64,000 nucleotides of DNA, from positions 1-64,000 of the forward strand of contig JAFKAC010000051.1 of assembly GCA_025766275.1 (NCBI GenBank). The letters run 5' to 3'. Below the pieces are notes generated by a model. That model worked only from the letters and a program-made list of their open reading frames with translations, was not told the origin of the DNA and searched no databases. The position numbers were made by a program, and so were the translations under genes. Shown in pieces: positions 54,863 to 64,000 of the stretch. Each line of letters starts with the position of its first letter. Positions within the stretch are counted from its first letter, which is position 1. This DNA is from Lactarius indigo. Taxonomy: Eukaryota > Basidiomycota > Agaricomycetes > Russulales > Russulaceae.

Positions 54863-57800
54863 ATGTTCTCAAAGCCAACAGATTTATTACCAACTATGTC
54901 CTCACAACTTACTGCTCTTGTCCCTGTATTTGATGGCTCTAACTGGGCCATCTGGTCGAATGCCATGCAAGCCTTCTTCATGTCCCAAGGACTCTGGGGT
55001 TATGTCGATGGATCTATCCCTCTCAACACAACTGCCACCGCCGACGTTCAAGCTGCTTGGTGTCGTAGTGATGAAATGGCTAGGGGTAATCTTACCCTTC
55101 GTCTTTCTCCTGCGATCCAACAAGCTGTTACTGGTACCTCTGCCCAGGTTCTCTGGAATGCGGTTAAAGATCGCTATGGAGCGGTCTCTTTACCCCGCAT
55201 CTACAAGGACTTTAAAGAAGCGATTTCTATTCGCTTCAATCCTAACCAGAACCCTGTCGCAACTTTTGAGAAGATGGCAGCTGCCTTTTCTTGTCTCGGT
55301 GCAATAACTGTCGGCACTGGTGCTAACGCTACAACGCTTGTGATAAAGCCCCCCCTTCAGGTGTTAATCGCCATGTCTGCTCTTCCTCAGAAATGGGAGA
55401 ATCTCATTCCCATTATCTGTAGTGCTACTGCCACTACAGATCTCAAACTTGACTCAGTTGCTGCTGTAGTCATTGGGCAGTTTGAGACCGAAACTAATCG
55501 CGGACAGCATAAGGGTGCTCATAACGCGCAGAAGCTTTCTGCTGTTAAGTGCAAGTGCGATAACCCTCACTTTTCTAAGCAGGGTAGTCAGCAGCAGCCA
55601 CAGCCTTCTACTTCTAATGCCCCTGGCCCGTCTTCCCAGCAGCAGCCTAACCAGCAGCGCGGAGGACGTGAATCCGGCTGTGGCAGAGGAAAAGGGAAAG
55701 GCAAAGCGTGTGGCGGCGCTCCCCAGTTTTCCCACATAGCTTCCATTGCCGCACTATCTCCACCTACTTCTCACAAGGTGATCCATATTGGGTCATCTGG
55801 GGTCTCTACTCGTACAGAAGTTGAATCCTCTACCCCTCAGAGGTCTCCCGGCTTCTTTCCTTCTGTTAATACTGCTATGACGCTCACAGAGCGGCTGAAT
55901 GTACCCGCTACAGTTCAGACCGCAAAGACACTTGAGCAGCGCTTCGCCGATGTGGATGCACAAATGCGCCCTCAGATTGAGAAGTTTATTGACGAAGAAT
56001 ACAACTCCAATTTCGACATTGATATGTCGCAACCGCCTCCAGCGGGCGCACAATCAATAGTTGATATTGAGAGTCTAGACAACTCTGAGATTGCCGCCTA
56101 TTGCAGTGAGTCATCTAATGCCCTGCAAATAGACTTAAGTGATTTGACAGTATCGGATCTTGACTCGGTAACAGATTGCCGAGCTCAGACTCCTGATTAT
56201 GTCAATCCAGAGATAGTTGAGGCAGAGGAGATAACAAAAATGTGGGAACAACCGGGATTTACTGGTTCCAGTTCTATTCCAAAAGTTCCTTCTCATGAAC
56301 TAATTCTTGCCACATGGACTAGAAACCAGCAATTCCTACACTCTCAGGGGCTTCCAACACACCCCGACTTTGGTACTTTGGTATCTCCGCTGGGCTTGCG
56401 GGCAGAAACCCCTGAACACTTTCTAACCAGTCCAGATGAGGTCCTGGATTGGGGTTCTGATGAAGAAGAGTATGTAACTCCTTCATTTTGCTTATTACAT
56501 GCTGACAATGTTCTAGAATTAGCCCTTCCCCCAAGAAGTCTAAAGGGTGGCAGATTTAATAATAATGTACTAGTATCGCATGTTACGAAGTTGTCTGAAA
56601 TGTACAATATTAGCAGCGCTCTTCTCGATTTTCTTGAGTGTGAGCATAATGAGTACTTCAGCCATTGCGCAGAATGTCTGAAGTGTACAAAAAATATGTG
56701 GCTCCTTGACTCAGGAGCCTCAGCACATTTTACCAACCAAATTAGTGATTTTATTGAGTATAAGTCACTACCCAAGTCTGAAAGAATACCTGTTAAAACT
56801 GCGGCTCACATGATATATGTTGAAGGAATAGGAACTGTCTTGCTTGAGCATTATCTTGCAGATAAGCTTGTAACTACACGAGTTCATCCAGTCTTTCACA
56901 TACCCTCTATGAGCACGCGGCTTTTATCAATGGGAGTCTTTCTACAGCAAGGATTGCGCGTTTTGGGGAATTCACAGCATATAACCTTGCTAAGAAAAAA
57001 CAAAACAATTGTCCAATGTAAACCCCTAGTTCACGGACAATCACTATATTGGCTAGATGCCTCTATTTCTACTCTAATTGAGTCGCAATATGCGAACATA
57101 TCTGCATTGCAAAATGTAGATTATGACCTTATGCATCGTCGCCTCAGACACCCATCTAAAGAGGTTTTAAGACGATCTAAGGAAAACACTAAGGGTTTCC
57201 CTGACGGGATTGTAATTCCTACCTCTGATAAACTATGTCCAGGATGTGCGCAAGGAAAAATGCCTGCAGCATCTCATCTGCCTTCCGAAACTAGGGCTAA
57301 AGCTTCTTTTAATCGAATTCATTCCAATTTAAAAAGCTTCCCTATACCGTCATATCACAAGTACAAGTATTTTATTGTCTTCTTTGATGATTATACTTCT
57401 TTTGCTTGGATCACTCTTTTATGGGACAAAGCCTCTGCTATTATTGCTTTAAAGCAGTGGCTTGCGTTAATAAAAAATCAATTTGACGCTACCATAAAAG
57501 AATGGATGTCTGATGCCGGCGGTGAATATAAGTCGGATGCTTTCCTAAAGCAATTAAAGGATGCCGGCATTACAGTGCTACAGTCTGCGCCACATACGCC
57601 ACAACAAAATGGGCACACTGAGCGCTTTATGCGCACCATAATGGACAAAGCTCAGGCTATGCGCCTTGATGCTTGTTTACCTCAGAGTTGGTGGGAATTT
57701 GCAGTCTTACATGCTACACATTGTTACAATAGAACTCCAATTAGTCGCCTTCAATGGCAGACTCCTTATAAACTATTGTACAATGAAGTACCTGATATTT

Positions 57801-60093
57801 CTCATCTTCGAGTGTTTGGTTTGGGTGCATATGTCCATATCCCTGAGGCTCGCTGTAACGCCATCACGACGTTAGCTCGACTTGAGCTCGTAAAGGCAAT
57901 GTCAACTTAGCTAATCACGCCAAAGGCGTATGGCACGAAGGCAGTTCCTAGATGTTCGAAGACACTAGTAGATCTAGACGGCACTCTATCTGGTAGAGGC
58001 GAAGCTGGATTTAGAAACAAGAAGTGACGATTGAAGAAGACCAAGATGGCATATCTTGGTCTTCCGCAACTATCTTAAATACAAAATGGACAGGCTTTCA
58101 AGTGCTGTCATGAGTCACTGTAATGTAGCGTCCAACATATCGCGTAAGTAGCGCAATCCTAATACTACTACTACTTGTACTAGGATCGAGTCATCCTTCA
58201 ACACCTAACCCCTATCATAAACTCCGAGTCCGTGACTAATTTACCTTACAGCCGTAGCCACAACCGGTACAGTAAGGGTCTCGTACAGGAACCATGACAC
58301 TCACCAGGTTAATAAACTTTCCCCTAAAAGCGAACTCATGATCTACCTTGGTAGAGGATCTGGCATGAAGGCTGAGGTCTTCATGTGCACACCCAATACT
58401 TTGTTCTATTCGGACAAAGCACTCTTTGATGAAGGATTATTTCCTAAGTGTCCTTCTGACAGCGTCAGGAGTAAACCTAAAGGTGTAACTCAGTTAGATG
58501 ATACAGCTTCAGATGATGAGCTGTCTGTAGACGATACCACTCCTGGTGTTGATGACGACCCTCCACCTGAGCCTCCAAAATGGAGAAGTGCTCCCCAGCC
58601 TGTTGGGCCTGGACCTCCCAGTGCATCTACTGGAGGTACTGGATTGCTGCTACCTCCGCCTTTACCGCCACAACCTGTACCAGGTCCTAGTCAACCTAGG
58701 AGAACGGCGCGTATAAGGAAACCCACTTCTCGTCCAGATAATGTCTATGGAGATAGGCCTCCTACTACGATAATTTGTGACATTGAGCGGACTTGCACAT
58801 GGCGACAATTGACTGGTGACCAGCTGAGTAGCTCTCAGTTGCGTTCACGTCAAGATCAGACAGTACCAGGAGATTTTCCTGAGCAACCCGAGTCTGGTCC
58901 TTCTAGTGCACCGGGTGATATTCCACACCTTTCGGATGATGAAGTAGAGCAACAATTGCTCGCCCGCCTTGCTCAGGAAGGGGGAGTCAAATTTCTAGAT
59001 CTTCTGCTTGCCAAAGCAGTTTCACCAATAGATCTAGACGCACCTGATACCTCTAATATTCGTGAATGGACCTATCGGGACATTCTTAAAATGCCAAGTG
59101 ACTCTCAGGAGGAGTGGCGTAATGCATGCAAAGAGGAACTTGCTTCCCTTTGCAATCGCAAAGTCTACGAACTTGTTAACCCGCCAAAAGGCAGAAAGGT
59201 TATCAAGAATCGATGGGTATTTGACTTAAAGTCAGATGGTCGAAAGAAAGCCAGGCTAGTTGCCAAAGGCTTTTCTCAGGTTGAAGGCATTGATTATGAC
59301 GAAATATTCTCACCTGTGGTACGCTTTGAGACCGTCTGGATGATGCTCGTGCTTATAGCGCTGAAGGATTGGCACATCTCTGGACTGGACGTCAAAACAG
59401 CCTTCCTATATGGAGACCTCGATAAGGAACTCTACATGGAACAACCTGAAGGGTTTAAAATCCCTGGCCAACAAAACAAAGTGATGTGCCTTAGAAAAGC
59501 CATCTATGGACTTAAACAAGCTGCTCTTGCTTGGTGGAGAGCACTAGATAAATCCATGGGCACTCTAAGTTGTACACGTCTACAATCAGACTCAGGTCTG
59601 TTTGTAAATGAGGATAAAACAATTGTAGTAATTGTCTACGTCGATGATGTCCTCTTCCTCAGGAAACACAAAAAACATATTGATTCCCTAAAGCAGCACT
59701 TCATGAGAATCTGGGAATGCAGAGACCTTGGTGATACCAAAGAGTTTCTTCGAATGCGCATACTACATTCTAAAGGTAGAATCCTGATCGATCAGCAGGA
59801 TTACCTTCAGAAAGTGTTGCAGCACTTCAAACTGATTAATGCCAAATCAGTACCCACTCCACTACTGGAAGGGTATCATCCTACCCCTAATAAGGGAACT
59901 GCATCTCCAGATCTCTGCGCTTCATACCAACAAGTGATAGGATCACTCCTATACATTATGATTGGTACACGACTGGATATTGCCTATGCTGTTACCAAAA
60001 TGGTGCAGTTTGCTGCCAACCCATCAGAAGACCATTTAAAGTGTGCTCTTTACATATGCTGCTACTTACTTGGTACTTCAAACTATGCCTTAG
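54863..60093 (+). pseudogene. Copia-2 gag-pol, split by a solo LTR and cut by Gypsy C-prime
   Basis: One frame with no stop: 54863-57853, resuming at 58305 after the solo LTR and its TSD copy (EAR then QVNKLS), to 60093. ATG at 54863, or the in-frame ATG at 54896. Gag: FDGSNWAIWSNAMQAFFMSQ. I see no CCHC knuckle. Protease MWLLDSGASAHFT (~56697). Integrase: the first catalytic position is Asn (IHSN, codon 57326) where HSD is usual; then MSDAGGEYKS and NGHTERF. RT: NRWVFDLKSDGRKKARLVAK, AFLYGDLDKELYMEQPEGF, YVDDVLFL (~59636); the RNase H region begins at YQQVIGSLLYI. The end is lost to the Gypsy C-prime insertion at LGTSNYAL. The long intact frame suggests recent origin, but the Asp-to-Asn change should disable integration in this copy. 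Confidence 0.85.
57854..58299 (-). repeat. Solo LTR of the Gypsy-C family in Copia-2 pol
   Basis: 446 bp on the minus strand, flanked by ctcgc (57849-57853) and ctcac (58300-58304). The two TSD copies differ by one CG-to-CA change. It contains the family hairpin (gaagaccaagatgg ... atcttggtcttc) at 58037-58065. It is shorter and more diverged than the other family LTRs. Confidence 0.88.
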
Positions 60094-60564
60094 TGTAGCG
60101 TCGTCACGACGTTAGCTCGACTTGAGCTCTATAGAGGCGGTAACAACTTAGCGGATGCTCTGAAGACACGAAGGTCCAAGCACAGGTAACGGTGAACACT
60201 CGAAGGTGCACTGCTTCGAAGGAGTTGGTAGAGAGAGAGAGATGAAGAGAGAAAGAGAGAAGAAACAAGTGACGATTCAAGAAGACCAAGATGGCGTATC
60301 TTGGTCTTCACAAGACAGATTAAATACAAGTCGAGCAGGCTTTCAAGCGCTGCTATGAGTCACAGTAATGTAGCGTCCAACGTATCGCGTAAGTAGCTCG
60401 AACCCTAATACTACTACTACTAGTATTAGTGGCATAGTCCTCAGTCAGCAGTCAGCGCGTAATCTCCTATCGTGCTCGTAATCGCCTATCGTAAGTCCGC
60501 AACTAATCTACCTTACTGCCGTAGTTGCAACCGGTACAGTAAGGGTATGGGTCGAAACGTAACA
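60094..60564 (-). repeat. Gypsy C-prime 3' LTR
   Basis: 471 bp, on the plus strand tgtagcgtcg...cgtaaca. It contains the hairpin atcttggtcttc and the accggtacagtaagg block of the family. Confidence 0.88.
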
Positions 60565-60580
60565 TCACCTCCTCTTCTAG
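60565..60580 (-). promoter_or_regulatory. Gypsy C-prime polypurine tract
   Basis: On the minus strand ctagaagaggaggtga directly precedes the 3' LTR. This is the expected primer for plus-strand DNA synthesis. Confidence 0.7.
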
Positions 60581-61005
60581 CGTGAGACCCCTGGCTCACC
60601 GAAAGTCGCGGGCCGGCCAATCACGCTGTTCCTTGGCGATGCGTTCTAACGCGGTGGCACGCTCCAAATGGTAGATCGCGTCGCGCCGATCGTCTTGCGC
60701 GCACTTGATCATAGCGCGGAGTTGACTCACCCTCACCCGAAGTCGATCCAGCTCGTAACTGGCCGCGCGGAAGCGCGTGACCTCCGCGGTGAGCGACTCG
60801 TCGTTGATGCGATTGAGCGCGCGATCGGTGATCTTGTCCGCCTCGAAGACGACGAGGTCCTCGTGTGGATACGTGGGGCGGAGCACCGCAGGTACGTGGG
60901 GTTCTGCGTAAAGGGGCTTACCATAGACGTGTGGCGAGCCTGGTATAACCCCCAGTATGAGGGGGTCTGCCCCTCCGATGATCTGGACGTGCGACGCGTC
61001 CCTCT

Positions 61006-61590
61006 CTACTCCGTCTGGCCCGGTGATGGGGTATCGAATGTGATGGGGTCGTCAGTTCGCCCGGAACCCTTCAGGCGCAATGACATGCGCGGGGTCCTCG
61101 GCGGCGGTGAACGGACGGTGATCGGCGGCACCAGGCACGCGCACACGTCCTCGATACATGGGGGACCCGTCGGAGTAGACGAGCCAGGGCGTGATGAGGG
61201 GATTATCAGGGTCGCGTTTCGTTCGAAGGAAGGTGTGTCTCGCCGGGTAATAATCTTCGTCGTCATGGCCAGCCTCAGCTGCCGCCATCGCTGCCGTCGC
61301 TTGCGCATCTCCCTCAGTCGGGCCGCTGCTGAGTCCAGCTGCCGCCATCGCTGCCGTCGCTTGCGCATCTCCCTCAGTCGGGCCGCTGCTGAGTCCAGCT
61401 GCTCCTTCTGCCATGCTGCCGCTACCCTCTTCCACCCCTCCAACTCGTATTCCATCAGCGCTTGAACGCTGGTCGTTGCTTGGGAAAACTCCGCGAACGC
61501 CGATGAGGTCATCACTTGGGGGGATAGCGGCGATGGGTTTGCGCTCGCCGCGATCGTTTTGGAAGACGTGGACGACGGTTCGGTCGTCAT
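61006..61590 (-). other. Alternate-frame ORF overlapping the C-prime pol C-terminus
   Basis: Counterpart of 51903-52619. It starts MTTEPSSTSSK and contains TTSVQALMEYELEGWKRVAA and a basic helix with AARLREMRKRRQRWRQ, duplicated here by the 60-bp tandem repeat. Confidence 0.45.
61277..61396. repeat. Perfect 60-bp tandem duplication
   Basis: Two identical copies with a period of 60 bp, from agctgccgccatcg to gctgctgagtcc. It adds 20 residues in frame to pol (GLSSGPTEGDAQATAAMAAA) and equally 20 to the overlapping frame. Gypsy-C has one copy only. Confidence 0.9.
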
Positions 61591-64000
61591 CAGGAGTGGT
61601 CATCGGGTTTGGGAATCTGGTGATGACGTTGATCCATTCTTGTGCGGTGATGGGCCCCTCTGCTGGTGTAAGAGGTGTCCATGGCGTGAGCTGAGTGTTG
61701 GGAACTTCGGTGTCGCTGTCCTCGGCCAAGAGGGCGTGGGCGTCTTCTGCGAGGGAGTCGAGGAGTTGCACCTGTGTGACATGTCGTAGTGGGGAAGTGG
61801 GCATGAGAGTGATGGCTGAGCGAAGGAAGAGGGGGTGACTGTCCTCTGTCCGAGCGACTCCCACTTTATCTCTTCCATCATGGGTTTGCACTTCCTGATA
61901 CAGGCGAAGCGCTTCCGGCGCAAAAACGTCATCTTTGTTGACCCACTGGTTTTCCGAGTCTGGGTACCCCTTCCATTTGATCAAGTATTGAAGGCGTCTT
62001 CCTCTGCCGAAATGCCGAGTGTCCAGAATGGCTTCGACTTCATATTCCTCTTCTCCGTCTATCAGTTCGGGCGGTGGTCGTGTGAAGTTTTCTCCGTGCA
62101 AGGAAGTTTGCTTGTACGGTGTGAGAAGATCGATGTGAAACACTGGATGGATGCTCCACTGCGTGGGAAGTTCCAATCGATAGTTGTAAGGGGACATCAC
62201 CTGTACCACCCGAAAGGGTCCGTGGCGTCGCGCCGCTAATTTCGCCGTAGGCTGATTGGTTCGGAGATGTTTGCCCTCGAGCCATACGAGGTCGTTGATG
62301 CTGAACTTGGGCGTATCTTTGTTGCGCACCCATGACTCTTGCGCCTTCTTTATAAGGCGTTGGGCATCGTCTCTAGCTTCTTTTAGCTGTGTCAGTCGCG
62401 CGGTCGCGAGGGGAATGGGAGATGGCTTATCCGTCCAGTCCGCTTGTGGGTTATACCCCATCAGAAGTTGGAATGGCGATTCTTTAGTGTGTTCATGTGG
62501 CCAGTTGTTGTGCGCAAATTTGGCGATTGGTAGGTAAGCTTCCCAGTTGTCTTGCCGCTCATTTACCCAGAAGCGTAGGTACTGTTCCAGCCACTGGTTA
62601 GTCCTCTCGGACTGTCCATCAGTACATGGGTGGTATGCGGTTGATATATTCTGTTGAATCCCCAGAATGCGGCATACTTCTCTGGTAAACTTGGACGTGA
62701 AGCATGGGTCGCGGTCGCTTATTATTTTGCGCGGTAATCCGAAGCGTTTGAACACCTGGGCGACATACAGAGTCGCCGTTTCTTCTGCGGTAATTTCTTC
62801 TTGGCATGGGATAAAGATTGAGGCCTTGCTGCAGTTGTGGTCCGTGACAGTTAGTATACTGTCATATCCCTTGGAAACAGGGAGTTTGGTGATGAAGTCC
62901 ACCGCCACCGTGTGGAATGGCATGGCTTCCAGTATTGGTGTAATGGGATGCAGCGCGGCTCGTATGGGCCTCGTGTTGACTTTATTCCTTTGGCATTCTG
63001 CGCAGCCTTGTACGTATTCATACACGTCTCTTCGGAGTCGCGGCCACCAGTAGTGTCTCTCCAGGATGCGTTGAGTTTTCATAATTCCCGGATGGCCATG
63101 TATTGGCAAGTCGTGATGGTCGTGTATCAGTACTCGTTGAGTTGACGCTGGCCCTGTGATTACGAACCTGCCGTCCTTGTACCATTCTCCTTGTATTTTC
63201 TTAAGGCGATAAGGGTCGATCCATATCTTGATCACCTCTTCGTCTTGTTGGTGGCGTGGTTGTAATAGATTTGGGTTGGCGATGAAGGTGCGCGCGGTGT
63301 TAAGGGTTCGTACAAAGATTTCGGGGGGCAGGACCACTACTTCGCTGTTGTCCTCGACGCCTTGGTCGTAATCCGGTCGTCTTGACAGTGCATCCGCCCG
63401 CCCGTTGTTCTTTCCCTTAATGTGATGAATTTCGAAGTCGTATTCAGAAAGCTCGAGTACTTCCCTGGCGACTCGCCTGCTGATCTTCTGTGGTGACTTC
63501 CAGTACTGTAGGTTTAGATGGTCCGAATAGATCTTAATCTTGTGGGGGGCGCCTGCGAGGAGTGGTCGCCAGTTCCGTAGGGCCTTAACTATTGCGAGCA
63601 GTTCTAGGTCGTAGATGTCGTAGTTTCTTTCGGCTTCGGAAAGCGTCGCCGAGTAGTAACCTATGGGATGTCGCTTGCCGTCAGATTTCTTTTGTAGTAG
63701 TACGGCTCCCACCGCGTAGCCCGAAGCGTCTACTTCCAATTCGAATGGATCTTGAAGGACGGGGTGTGCTAGCACCGGTTCCTCCGTCACGAGTCGTTTT
63801 AGGGTGTTAAACGCCTTTTCTTCTTCGTTAGTCCACCGCCATTCTTCGTCCTTTCGTGTTAGTTTAGTGAGTGGCTTAGCGTGAGTTGCGAAACCGCGGA
63901 TAAAGAGTCTGTAAAAGTTACAGAAACCGAGGAAAGAGCGGACGTCTTTGACTTTTGTTGGTGTTGGCCAGTCCTTGATTCCTTGAACTTTTACAGGGTC

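Larger units (their letters stand above)
54118..64000 (+). mobile_element. Copia-2 LTR retrotransposon, 3' end outside window, hosting two insertions
   Basis: 5' LTR 54118-54518, primer site, leader, gag-pol 54863-60093. A solo LTR (57854-58299) and Gypsy C-prime (60094 to the window end) lie inside it. Its RNase H tail and 3' LTR must lie beyond 64000. Copia domain order (protease, integrase, RT) is seen. Inserted in the Gypsy-A 3' LTR. Confidence 0.85.
60094..64000 (-). mobile_element. Gypsy C-prime, minus strand, 5' part outside window
   Basis: 3' LTR at 60094-60564, polypurine tract, then pol on the minus strand running off the right edge. Same family as Gypsy-C but with far fewer CpG-type changes. 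Inserted in Copia-2 with cttag (60089-60093) as the left target copy; the partner is beyond the window. Confidence 0.9.
60596..64000 (-). pseudogene. Gypsy C-prime Pol, partial, one TGA
   Basis: Open from the window edge to 61055. TGA at 61054-61052 stands where Gypsy-C has CGA (RAN, then R), and the same frame continues to 60596. Domains in order: end of RT (DPVKVQGIKDWPTPTKVKDV), RNase H DPFELEVDASGYAVGAVLLQ and YDIYDLELLAIV, integrase zinc finger CAECQRNK, VDFITKLP, SDRDPCFTSKF, HPCTDGQSERTNQW, chromodomain IDGEEEYEVEAILDTR and LIKWKGYPDSENQW, then the C-terminal module (TPWLVYSDGSPMYRG, HVYGKPLYAEPHV, LNRINDESLTAEVTRFR, ALERIAKEQRDW). It is the best reference for the family and shows what each damaged codon in Gypsy-C originally was. 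RT catalytic residues lie outside the window. Confidence 0.88.

Noticed and set aside
1..64000. tRNA or rRNA genes
   Set aside because: I saw no cloverleaf with A and B boxes and no rRNA core sequence. The only tRNA-like words are the Copia primer sites.

Overview
The window reads as fungal nuclear DNA from a basidiomycete, most likely an Agaricomycete. Two observations point there: genes with many 48-62 nt GT-AG introns, and KDZ-superfamily DNA transposons (Kyakuja-Dileera-Zisupton, known to be expanded in basidiomycetes) lying among chromodomain Gypsy and Copia retrotransposons. I see no ordinary host gene, rRNA or tRNA. Essentially all 64 kb is mobile DNA, much of it nested by insertion. 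Genus cannot be told from the sequence.

Left third (1-16.8 kb): a decayed KDZ element (element 1) whose left end lies outside the window. It carries a minus-strand coiled-coil gene, a plus-strand cysteine-cluster gene, a small acidic gene and a transposase. A Copia retrotransposon (8433-14611, TSD caaat) sits at a splice boundary of the transposase.

Middle (16.93-32.67 kb): a nearly intact 15.7-kb KDZ element (element 2) bounded by ~290-bp terminal inverted repeats and a 7-bp candidate TSD (gatcaat). It carries the same gene set in the same order and orientation: a divergent-HMG-type gene (-), a Ser/Pro-rich gene (-), a Zn(2)Cys(6)-spaced protein (+), a small acidic protein (+) and an 11-exon KDZ transposase (+). 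Satellite arrays with palindromic cores lie just inside the TIRs. No TET/JBP dioxygenase gene, a common KDZ passenger, is recognisable.

Right half (32.7-64 kb): nested LTR elements. A 5'-truncated Gypsy-A (32.9-54.1 kb) contains a solo LTR (TSD gtcgc) and a complete Gypsy-C (37007-53583, TSD caaag). Gypsy-C's gag is split by another solo LTR (TSD gcaga) and by a complete young Gypsy-B (39271-47237, TSD catga). Copia-2 (from 54118) lies in the Gypsy-A 3' LTR and itself contains a solo LTR (TSD ctcgc/ctcac) and a minus-strand Gypsy-C relative (C-prime, 60094 to beyond the window). Removing the insertions restores continuous reading frames, which proves the order of events.

Main points of interest: (1) the KDZ cargo set shared by two copies; (2) CpG-only mutation, with 18 of 18 differences between the Gypsy-C LTRs being CG versus TG/CA; (3) an uncharacterised module after the chromodomain shared by three Gypsy lineages, with evidence that part of it is read in another frame; (4) 11-nt self-priming signals and canonical -1 frameshift heptamers in Gypsy-B and -C; (5) half-tRNA(iMet)-type primer sites in both Copia elements. 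All coordinates and comparisons were read by eye; homology calls rest on motif recognition and were not searched.
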